In this document: in pieces, positions 46,701-58,700 of the stretch
How positions within the stretch are numbered: position 1 is the first letter of the stretch
How the letters are laid out: every line of letters starts with the position of its first letter
Assembly (NCBI GenBank): GCA_916613615.1
Contig: OU744724.1
Coordinates: forward strand, 20,012,171 to 20,076,170
Length of the DNA: 64,000 nt
Source: Steromphala cineraria
Taxonomy: Eukaryota; Mollusca; Gastropoda; Trochida; Trochidae
Direction of reading: 5' to 3'
Program-made: the position numbers and the translations under genes
Notes under the pieces: model-generated
What the model was told of the DNA's origin: nothing
Databases searched by the model: none
What the model saw: the letters and a program-made list of their open reading frames with translations, nothing else

Positions 46701-49700
46701 TCACACATGCTGTGAAAGAGGATCTCCAAATGTGGTTACATTTCATGTCTCATTACAATGGTATTTCAATTTTTCAGACACCAAATTGGGATGACAATGA
46801 TTCCCTGCAACTCTTCACAGACGCGGCAGGCAGTGCTGGGTTTGGAATATACTTCCAGGGTCACTGGGCCTGTGGTGTCTGGCCGAGGGAATGGGTGAAC
46901 TCAAACATCACCAGGGACATGACATTCCTGGAGTTATTCCCAATAGTGTTGTCACTCAAACTGTGGGGTAAGGCTTTAGCAAACAGAAAGGTTATCTTCC
47001 ACTGCGATAACCAGGCGGTGGTGGAGGTTATCAACAAACAGTCATGCAAATCACCAAGGGTGATGACTCTGGTAAGACAGATGGTCTTGATTTGCCTCAA
47101 TTTTAACATTCTCTTCAAGTCTAAATACATAAATACACATGACAATGTGATTGCTGATGCTCTTTCGAGATTTCAGTGGGCACGCTTCCGAGAGATGGCA
47201 CCGAACGCAGACCAACTACCAGTGCAGTTGCCCAGGGACATGTGGCAGATCTCGACAGAGAAGTGAACAGACTCCTTGACCGCTCACTCTCACAGAACAC
47301 TTGGTCAACTTACCAGACAGCTGTCCAATCCCTGTACAACTTTAGAGACACTCACAATCTAAATCAGGTATGGCCAGTCCCAATTGATCACCTTACCCAC
47401 TTCATTGCATACATGTCTCTTAACCAACTGTCAGTAAATACGGTTAGGACTTATATTTCTGCCCTATCTACATGCCATAAGCTTAAATCCCTACCAGATT
47501 GTACAGACCACTTTATAATCCACAAACTTCTATCTGGCATGAGTAAAGGCAATTCCCCTAAGGACACCCGCCAACCTATTACAATTAACCTCCTACAAGC
47601 TATCCTAACCAACTTGCCCTTTGTTTGCTTGTCTATTTTCGAAACATGTTTATTCTCAGCAGTGTTCCGGGTTGCCTTCTTTGGCTTCTTCAGAGTTGGC
47701 GAACTGGTGCAAAGTAAACCTGGACAAACAGGCATAGCCAGGGAAGATATAACTCTCGCACAAGATCTCGGGCAAGTAACATTACTACTGCGGCACTCTA
47801 AAGGAGACAGAGCGCAACATGGAGTGGCGGTAACACTGAATGCCATTCCGGGGCATCATCTCTGTCCAGTGCGGGGTATGCAACAATACCTCGATATCCA
47901 CCCAGAGGGAGCAAAATCAGCATTGTACATTTTGATCACTCTAACCTAACAAGATATCAATTTCAGGCGGTGTTGAAGAAGGCTTTGGCTCATAGCGGAA
48001 TCCCAGCAGATAACTTTAAATCTCACTCTTTCAGGATAGGCGCAGCGACCACAGCGGCCGCAAATGGCGTTTCCGCCGACATAATAAAAAATCTGGGTAG
48101 ATGGGGGTCTAATGCTTATTTCACTTATATACGTTTATAATTGCATGTACTTTCATTCAAAGAAACTCTTTGCCGTTTACGTTTATGTTGCAGTTTGGCT
48201 TGTGGGCTCGAGCTATTTGGCGAGAGCGAGTCAACATCTGGCGCGAGACACCCGGTGGACATCCTGTCTGTGGCTGGCCAGGGGTGGGATGCGGTGGCAA
48301 CATTTCACCAGGACCGTCGAGAACCAACTTAGACGGACCACTCAGCTTCCCAGGGCCCTCGTCGTCCACCTTGGTTCTAACGACCTGGGCTCCACCAAGG
48401 CCAGCGAGCTTTACCTGGACATCCATGCCGACCTGCTGCGGATCAAGCTCCTGATGCCAGAAACTACCATCATCTGGTCATCGATGTTGCCAAGGAGGCA
48501 CTGGCAGGCGGCGCGGAACTTTGACGCAGTTGAACTGTCCAGGAGGAAGCTCGACAGACGGGTGTCTAACCGGGTGCGCGAGATGGGGGGAGAGGTGGTA
48601 CAGCACCCCCAAATCACCGTGGATACCACAGCTATGTACAGCTGGGATGGTATCCATCTCTCCTCCCAGGGGTTGGATGTCTTTACAGACCAACTATTTC
48701 ATGCTGTCTCAAAATATCTTTGACTTATCCCTATAATAATGGCTACTATATAAATTCCTTAAAGGTTCGAGGTGGGCTGGCACTTTGTGCTTGGCGTGGA
48801 TCTCGTGGGCGGCATTTAATTTTATCTACTTCTTACTCAAAATTACAAGATGACGGCTTCTCAGTCTGAATCTTACATCCTCACACTTATCAGTGTTAAG
48901 GAACTTTTCGAGTTTAGCTTATTTATCACTATTCTCGCTGCTTCGCTTTGCTGCTGCTGCTTTCATGCTGGTAACTCATGTTGCCCTGATTAAACACTTA
49001 GCTTAGGGCTGCCCACAGATCTGCCCACCTTTGGATCTTAACCCAATATCCTCTGTTTTACTTTATCTTGCATGCGGATGTGTTTTGATAATCTCATTTA
49101 GTTCTAAATGCTAAATGCTTTTATTGAAACCATTCGCACTGTCCTTTATGTTCTTCCTCACCTTTCTTCCTCTACTTACTTCCGGTTAATTAATGACGTA
49201 ACTTCCTGCTAATTAATGACGTCATGTTGTCATGACGATGCTGACGTCACTTTCTTTCTTCTTCCCGCTCAACCTTCTACTGCACGTAGCCATTTTGGTG
49301 TGAAATTCTTCCCGCCCTCCCTCCCCTTAGTAGCCATCTCATTTCTTTCAGCAATCTGGATGTCTACTGTGGTTTGTACCTCTTCTTAATGTAATAAACT
49401 TGTCAAGGGTGGCGTGGATCTCGTGGGCGGCATTTAATTTTATCTACTTCTTACTCAAAATTACAAGATGACGGCTTCTCAGTCTGAATCTTACATCCTC
49501 ACACTTATCAGTGTTAAGGAACTTTTCGAATTTAGCTTATTTATCACTATTCTCGCTGCTTCGCTTTGCTGCTGCTGCTTTCATGCTGGTAACTCATGTT
49601 GCCCTGATTAAACACTTAGCTTAGGGCTGCCCACAGATCTGCCCACCTTTGGACCTTAACCCAATATCCTCTGTTTTACTTTATCTTGCATGCGGATGTG

Positions 49701-52700
49701 TTTTGATTATACATGATTATTTCTGGAATAAGACCTTACCTGTTCTTTGAAGTTCTCAATATCGATGATGAACTGCTGCCTAATCTTGTCATCGTCTGAG
49801 ATTCCCTGATTGCCAGACCCAGATTTGTCCGTACCACGAGCTTTTTTCAACCGCTTCAAACTATCCTCCATCTTCTTCACTGATGAGAGTACTTCTGATG
49901 TCGCTCCATAATACCTGGTGAAATAACGATATAAAATTAACTCTAAAGTTGCTTATTCAAAAAAATCTCAAACCAAGGCATTTTATCTACAATAATGCTC
50001 ATCCCAACCTACTCGTAAGCTTGCAAAGTTCTGCAAACTGTTATTTAGATGATTATACTCTTGTGTCATGAGGTCTTCAATACTGAATAGATCTCAACTT
50101 CTCTACTTAGTCGTTATAAAGGTCATAAACTGGGAGTGAGTGGGTGACCTATTGAAAAAGGTGGGGAGGGGAAGGGTATGGGGCGCCACCTTTCTTACTG
50201 TTGAAAAAGTCCAAAAATGGAGGGGCTTGAACTCCTTGAATCTGCCACTTACAAACACTGCTCCACACAGAGAAATCCGACACTTACTGCTCCGAAATAT
50301 GGTTGAATATATTCTTGAGGAACTCTGTTCTCTGCTTCACACCAAGTGCCTTAGAGTGTTCATCAAGGAAGGTGTTCAGTGGTTTGGCTAGACTGCCGAT
50401 GTAAGCTGAGGGTTTGCTTGGAACCTGCAAGACAAAAGCACCATGCATCAAATAATAGGACTAACTACAGAGAAGCTGCCATTGACCCACATTATATGCT
50501 TACTTGACAGCATCATCATCATGCCTCTTGAACATATGTCTCACTAGGACTTCTATACACTTGAATAAATGATAGAGGCAATAACTAGATGTATTGAAAG
50601 AAATAGACAACAAAATGAGCTTGACAAAAAATTTAACAATGTTCAATATCATACAAAGTAAAGATGAATATTTTCAGCATCTCAACGTGAAAATATAATT
50701 TTCATAAATAATGAAATAGCAGTGTTGTTTCTAAAGGGGGCCCTGGGGTCATTTGCCCATCCTATTGGCTTGGTGTCCCCTAGATTTTTTAGAAGTAGGA
50801 TACTTTTACCATTGCAAGGGGTCCTGATAGCTCAGAATAGGCCAAAATGATCACCTAGGTACAACACTGAAATAGAATAAGGTGTCTGTGCTCACATCTC
50901 TGTTTGTGCGCCGATAAAGCCTGGGAATGTCGCTGACTTGTTTGAGATACACACAGCACTGCGAAATGAGATCGCCAGTCACAAACACCTGGAACTTGGG
51001 TAGCTTCTCCATGATACATGCTCCACTCTCCTCGTAACATGCTGTAACACGGCAGTAAGAACCATATATAGTCTCTGGTAGTAAACATAGAGCTCTCTAT
51101 GTGAAGCTTATTTTGCTTAAAAGACCAATTGCCTATAGCTCTCTAACTGAAGTATATTTCAGAAAGAAGGCCAATGGCCCATGTAAAATCAATACAACAT
51201 TACAAATATTATCTAGACATTATTTTATTTGTATTGGTGTAATTCAAAAGTTATCGGTGAAAATAATATCAATATTTTCACTGCAATGAAAGCAGTCACA
51301 CTTCACATATTTTGCTCTGTAGCTTATCAGGTTATCTATAATTTATTCAACAAATGGTAAGATGGTCATGTCACAGGATTACTAAATACATAAATTACAA
51401 TCCTCATCAACTGAGGAGTCTGAAGACAGTGTTTCAGCTATTAGGGTGTTTGCCTCTTGAGAAAAATTTGAAGTAGTAAAAAAGTTTTTCTGAGGATACA
51501 ACGTCAGACACCAAACCATGCTTTAATCCCATCAAGTTTTCAAGGTAAGATGAGCTAAAAATCTAACGACTCACCTTTCAAGCTATCAGGATCTGTATAT
51601 CCATCAGCTTCCAATTTAGGTTTAACCGTCTCCACAAAGAGCTTGGGAAGCTGAAAGGTGTGAGAATTTAGTCCATCAATCAAATGTCAAAGACAGATAA
51701 TTTTGCTAAACTCTGATCTACCATGGTAACACTGAATTATGAAATGTTCTACAGCAAAGAAAAGAAATCTTGAAAATGCTTACACATAGTAAATGCTATT
51801 ATCAGATACGTCCAAAACGAAATATGAAAAGGTCATAAACATTGAAAATGTTGAACTAATATGAGCCAGCAGGAATCAACAACTAGAGGAGAATAGTCAA
51901 GAACTGGTCACTGGCTTAACTCTTTCACCCCTACAAGCTTAAATTCAGGTTACTGGTCAGTTGAAAGGGTATAGACAGGTTTGACTGAATTAGATCAATC
52001 ATTGAACATCCTTGTGAGTAAAGATTGATATTGAACGAAAAGACTTACCAAACTTGAAAGTTTCTCAGCATCAGAGAGAAGACCAACAATTTGCCCAATT
52101 GTGATGGGAGGATTTGAGGAGGAAGTGGAACTCTCCTGGATTGGAGGTGGTTGAGGTGAAGAAGATCGAAGAACATCTCCGCCTCCATTCATTTTCTCCA
52201 AGTTGCCTGTTGAAGCAACATTCCGCAGCTTTGATGGCTTGTCAGTGGCGGATTCCTTTTTCCTGTTGCTCTGATGATCATAAAAAGAGATGTAAAACTT
52301 TGTAAAATTTTAACAAAACTAACAAAAGGTCAATTTGTGTGAATAAATCATTAGGAAATCTGGACTACTTCAGAAAAAATACTCGTTTTATTAGCATACA
52401 GCTATTACGTTTTGACAAAATAATGACAAGACGTCCTCACATGATCAAAATCAATTTTACTGTTTTGTGCTCAAGCTGACAAGAACTCATCAGAACCCTC
52501 AAAGATCACAAAATGCCAGGATAAACATTCCGCAAAAAACAAATTTATACAAGACCGTTTCAGCTGGCATTTAAAACTTGCAAAGATAAAGAAAAGGTTA
52601 TCTCCCTTGAAATCCTTTGTTTAATTTAGAAACATTTTTACTACAGTTTGTATTGCAGGAGCATGCACTGTTACGATTTGCTGTAACTTAACAGAGGTTT

Positions 52701-55700
52701 CTAGAATATAATCACAGCGAGCATTACATCATCTACAATAATTGAAACTGTTTATTCCTCGAGACTGTCTATCTGAATGAGGTGAGGTGATGTGAGGTTT
52801 ACCGCCGCTTTCAAGAGTATTTCACTTATATCACGGCTGCTAGTATTATTGCAGGGAGAAAGGCCACAACACTATTGTGGCTATGCATTGCGGTGAAACC
52901 TGTGAGCATCGGCATGAACTAGCAAACCATGGGTAGTACTGCACTGAAATTCAGTGTAGCATTGCACCCAACCTGACTGTGTGTAGCACAGTTCTCTACT
53001 GCAGACAAAGTTGCCGAGCCCCTAGCAGGATTCAAACCACGGACCTCCTGATCCGAAACCGAACGCCTATCTCAATGAGACTGGTCCTCACCTCCTCCTC
53101 CAGCACCTCCTCCAGCCAGGCCGAGTAGCGAGACAACATCTGCAGGTTGAGTTTGAGGAAGCGGTGCGAGAGGGCCGACAGGTACACCCCGTCCCTCCAG
53201 CACACCAGCAGGGAGTCCCACACTGTCGACGTGGACAGCAGCAGGAAGCCTTCAGAGTTGTCTGCTATCAGAGGGGTCAAAGGTTACATTTGAGGAACAC
53301 ACAACTGGGTTTGGTTTGCAACACTCTCTTGCTGCTCAGACAGTTGTAAGTTAAATTTTTGTGCTAAGACAGTTTGAAGTTTCATTTGTATGTAAAGGAT
53401 GACCCCTAGGGCCTTCCATTGTGGAGAGTATTGTATAGAATGTCATAGTGATATAGTTTATGGCCCCTGAAAGTAGGTTTATCTGGGAAAAGAAAAACCA
53501 ATAAAATGCAAAAATGTAAAACCTGAGGTTTATATCATTTCTCTTAGTACTATTTAAATGAAGCAGGAGTTAAAAGTGAGATTCAGTGAGATTTGTACCA
53601 TGGACCTCTCGGTTGAGATAACCAAAGCAAGAAGGAATGGTTTTTTTTATCTCCTTTTAGTCTTAGATAAGCCATAGGTGCAAAACTCCATTTTCGTTTG
53701 TGATTATCGTAGTCTGTACAAGATCTTCTGGTATGATTAGGGAGAGTTAAACTTGATTGTGTTATGGTTAACAGCTTGTAAGCCTTAACATCAAAGTGAT
53801 AATCAAAACAATACCTGAAGACGCGTTGAATCCAGACAACAGAGCTGTTTCGAGGGAGCCTGCAATTTCTTGAAACCTGCAACAGATGATCATTTCAAGT
53901 CCAATAAATTTGGTTGAAAATGAATATCACCAATTTTCTAAAAAGGATTTAAGGGCTTTGTTTACAGAACATTCAATAAAAAGAACACTTAGTCCACTCA
54001 TATGTCTATTTCTGGAATCCTTAAAAGAAAAGGGGGTAGAGGTATGTAGGATTATTACCTGATCTGAAAGTAGACAGGTAGACTCCACTTTGACATGAAT
54101 GTCTGGTAACTTGGATGTTCTCTCAACCGCTTCACACTGGCCTGTGAGCCACACATCCGCTCAAACTTGCCCAGGAAATCCATGCTGATCAGATATTTCT
54201 GACAAGCAAAATAACATCATAATGAAAACAGTAACTGTTGCTAGAAATAATAATTTTTAGACGAAAGAACTTTTTTGCAATTATCATTAAATCTAGAAAA
54301 TAGTATCTTTTTAGTAACACATTCTCTTTTTGGATAAATAAGTTTCTACAGTGCTTATTATCTTACCTCATGAAATACATTAGGGTTGCCAGGTGCAAAT
54401 ATAGATGGCACTCTAGCTTCAAGGTTGCTAACGATCTCTGGCCACACAGCTTTCACCAGGAAGTCATAGCCTCGCACTATCTCAGTGGTCCTGCAAGTAT
54501 CAACCTATCTATGACATTGGTTTTATTAATGTAGCATATAATAACCATATAAGTATGACAATTGTATATACAATTAAATTAGTGTATCAACAAGATGATA
54601 ACAGAAATCCTTACATTTACGATGATGCACCTGTGAATGTGGTGGATCGTCATTTTCCTACAAATTGTGATGCCATTGTTTATACAATGATATCACAATA
54701 ACAAGAACAAGATGTATCAAGCTTAATACTATATCCCTGAATCTCAAACTTACGGGGAACCAAAAAAAATATTATTTGGTATAAAAAATATGAACTGTGA
54801 TATGACATATGATTTGACAAGTGAATTGAACTATAGGTATACACACCCAGAACCCCCACTGGTAACATCTTTGAGGATTTTACACTTGGTAGGGATGAAC
54901 TCTAGCACCTTGCCGTACACACCCTGTAATCCCTGGCCGCTCGAGTGGAGGAAGTGCTCTGTGATGAACTGAAATACATATATTGGCTTGTATATAGGAT
55001 TCTTCTCAATCATTGTCATTTGAAGATTAACAAAATATAGTTAATAATTATTGTTTACAATGTGATTAATTTATAGGAAATTCTGAACATTTTAAAGGGG
55101 CAGTAGCACGTTTTTAGGGGGAATATAAGGTGATGTCAGGAAAATGAAAATAAATGGTTCCAAATGAAAGACAATGTATTTAAACTAAATGGAGCAGTAA
55201 TAATTCAAATATATAACGTAAGGTTCAGCCATGCGATTCCTTTTTCTTACAAAAATGAATTAAAGGTGTTCACACAAAAATGGCCGCCAATGGATTTTAT
55301 GTAAATCCTCATACTTTGTCCTCTGATTATGGTTGATTGGCTTGTGTAATGTGATTGTTGACACTGTCAATATAATACATTAGGCATTTACTTACCATTA
55401 TAAGTGCAATTTTTAAAATAAAAAATTATCAAAAAACGTGCTACTGCCCCTTTAAATAAAGGAAAATTTATCAACAGATTGTAACTTGACACAATGTATC
55501 ATATGGACAACATTAACTATGGTAATCTTCTCACTTGTTCCATGTAAGGTTTGACAATATGTTGTCTGAACAGGTTCTCTGCATCTCGAGTCTTGTCTAT
55601 CAGTGCATAGGTCCGCAGACACTGACGGAGAATATCCACGTTGCCAGTTTCCAGACCATCAAGGAAAGAGCCTTCTAAACTGTATTGCAGCGTGGTGGTT

Positions 55701-58700
55701 ATATTAGCTATCCTCTGTGACAAAAATATTTAGAAAATATAGATATATATGAAATGAAATATGTCCAACAAGATTACACATAAATTATTATACTCAACAA
55801 ATGAAATATGCTGTAACAGAAAAATACACAGCTTATTGTCAACTCTGTTGACTTTGCATTTTAGGCGTTCACATTTTCCTTCAGAATTAAAATTACATGG
55901 TTGTATACATAAAACAATATGAACAGAATATTTCTTTTTTAATTACCGGTCTGATTTTCTCCACTAAGGGGAGCCCTCGACTCTTTGTCACATAGAACTG
56001 TAGCTTGTTGAACTCGGTTGCAACTCTCTCGATCAGCTGGCCACTCAGTTGTCTATGTAAACAATGCAAGAATCTAATGATGAACTATTACAAACTTACA
56101 TCATTGAGAGGGTCACCATATGAAGAGTCACAGGGCAACCAAAATCATGAATTAAAATTCTCATTGGCTAAGGGGTCTTACATAAAGCTTCAGCTTTCTA
56201 GGCATTTTGTTTCTGGAGAAAAAGAAGGAAAAAATACAGGATGACCAAATCTATCACAATCACCATCATCCTAGGAATCTGTACACTTAATAGACAAGGT
56301 TTCAGATTTCTAGGCATTTTGCTTCTGGAAAAGGTGAAAATAGTTCATAGGTTGTGGCTCCTTGGGCCCTTATTTGGGGCCACTGGGTAACCAAATTAAT
56401 AAATTAAAATCCCCCATCTTGTAAGGAGTCTGTACATAGTTTTCTAGGCCTTTTGCTTCTAGAGGATAAGGAAATAAAACAAAGATTAACAAATGGATGA
56501 ACAGACAAACAGATAGTCGGACAGATGGACGGACAGATGATGTCATGCCATAAAAATCAAAAAAGACAAAACAATGTCAAAACAATTACAGGTGGTGAAT
56601 ATTTACCCAGAATGTGGAGAGTCATCCTCGGACCCTGCAAGTCTCTGTATTCCAAGTAGATGTTCTATCTTCTCAACTGACTGTGTGATGTTCATCAAAC
56701 GTTGCAGGCAGGCCTGATAGAAAACATAGCCAAATAATTACCGGGGTATCTTAAAAACAGCATTCAATTCATTCAATAGATTTTAAAATAAATTATACCT
56801 TGTGTAGCATACTAGGAATATAGAAGCTGTCATTCATATGCACAGTTAACTGAGAACAAGTTGTCATCAATATGTACCTCTGCTTGAGACATCACAAAAA
56901 CCTGTGTTGCGCCCCATAAATAAAGTAGTTGTCTTCGATTTTTATATTTTTATTCATCAAATTATCCTTATTATCTTTTTTACTTCTGTGACGCATCTTG
57001 AAGAAGATTTCTGTAATAGGTAAAAATACTAGGTGCATGACAATTAACTTAGATGCATTTGTTCAAACCTTCTTCTTTTGAATTTCTTGTTGCTTCTTGA
57101 GTTTGCTCTCCACTGCTTCAATAGCTTCATCCATCGCAGATCGAACACTCTAATATAAAGTGCAAACAATTGAAACATGTAAATAAATGCATGCCTGTCG
57201 ATAGAAATACAGTTTTTTAGGTTTTAAAAAGTTGGATATTCTATCGTTCTAGATCCTTGAGGGATTTAGAATTTTACAGTAACCTGTAAATAACATAATA
57301 ATTTGTAGTTTTGTTTTCTAATACAAAAAAGTATCAATGTCTTACCAAAACTTCCTCTTTGAGTTGTCCAAGAGGTATGGTTAGATTGTTTATTGCTTTG
57401 TCCATTCCAACCTGCAGCAAAATATCACAAACTAAACAAACATTTCCAAAAAAATCTTTTTGTTTCACTTTTACTCTCATCAAGGTAAAAGCAATGAAAT
57501 GAAATAATTTTTCTGCAACAACTTATGATATCTGATCGTGTGCTGGGTAAGAAATAAGGCTTATAGGATAAAAGCTGTGCAAATAAAATGGAAAGCAGTC
57601 AGAAGGATTAGTTAGGATTTAAAATTAGAATGTGCAAATGCATTTATTTAAGTTTATTTGTTTAGACTAAAACTTTTAGTTAGTCTGTGATAAAAAATTT
57701 ATCACATTACTTTATTCAAATGGTCTTCACAATATTTTGATTAATAGCATGTGTTTATATAATATCATGACAAAACAATGCTTGATGCCAACCAGATTGG
57801 TGGAGAGATTGACGAAGTCTGCATAATCCTTGTTGATGAGCTCAATCATGGCACTGCGAAGGATCTTGAGGTAGATGTTGAGGTCATCTCGTAGAGTTTC
57901 AAGTTGTACATGTCGTCGACACTCAATTACAAACTGGTCAACATGAAACTCAAGCTGAAAATAAAAACAATAAGAAAATCATATAATGGGTGGATTGAGT
58001 GCATTTTGATCTACAAAAATGTATTTGTCATCCTCTTTTATCGCCAACGATCTTTTTAGAATAAGAATACATATTGAATTTGTTCAATCTATTGCCACAA
58101 CAATTTTTATTGCCTTCAAAGTTAAAAAGTAAACGGGTTTAAGTTTTAAAATGCACATAATCAGCAAAGCGACTAGGAGTGAAACGGTTCACTACTACAG
58201 TAATTGAATAGCGGTATATTATGTTTGCTTCGCAATTCCGTGCACCATACATTAATATAAATTTTTAGTTCATAATGCATATTCAATTTATGTAAAAAAT
58301 ATCATTACAATAACTTAAAAAAAACAATAATATCTATTAAAAAAAACAATGATCTTCCCCGGAAGAAAACATTCTGAACGAATTAGTTAGATCTCTAACT
58401 CTCAACAATAGTGTTTGAATGATGTGCATTCTTGGTTTCCTACCGAACCGAAAATGTACCGAAACCGAGGGTCCTGTACCGCAATACTCGCTGAATCGAA
58501 CCAATGCTCAAGCGTACTGTTTCACTCCTAAAACTGATATTTGTTTGATTAGGCACCTGCCGAATACTCTGAAAAAAGGGTATCTTAATCATCTGACCAA
58601 AATACATGTTTCAATGTATGGTTTTCTACCTAGATTGAACTATAATATATAGGTTATAGGCAGTGTTTAAAATACAGCCCGTCCGCCAGTCCTTTACTGG

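Larger units (their letters stand above)
44136..49707 (+). mobile_element. Ngaro-type tyrosine-recombinase retrotransposon, structurally complete
   Basis: 5,572 bp with the diagnostic split-direct-repeat layout A1 (44136-44357), ORFs, B1 (48792-49089), A2 (49089-49310), B2 (49410-49707). Coding order: Gag-like ORF with zinc fingers, RT-RNase H, tyrosine recombinase, SGNH hydrolase. A YR in place of an integrase, split direct repeats, and a hydrolase ORF are the known hallmarks of animal Ngaro elements; DIRS proper has inverted ends and an internal complementary region instead. A1/A2 and B1/B2 each differ at about two positions by my reading, suggesting recent insertion. The recombinase carries one frameshift. 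No target duplication is evident at the edges, as expected for this mechanism. It is antisense to COG2 and its right end is 32 bp from the exon 17 donor. Confidence 0.93.
43710..49739 (-). other. COG2: COG2 intron 17, host of the Ngaro element
   Basis: A 6.0-kb intron of which 5.57 kb (44136-49707) is a single retrotransposon. Without it the intron would be about 460 bp, similar to its neighbours. Confidence 0.92.

Noticed and set aside
48112..48723. SGNH ORF as a host lipase gene
   Set aside because: It lies inside the Ngaro repeats, overlaps the recombinase, and such hydrolase ORFs are known in Ngaro elements.
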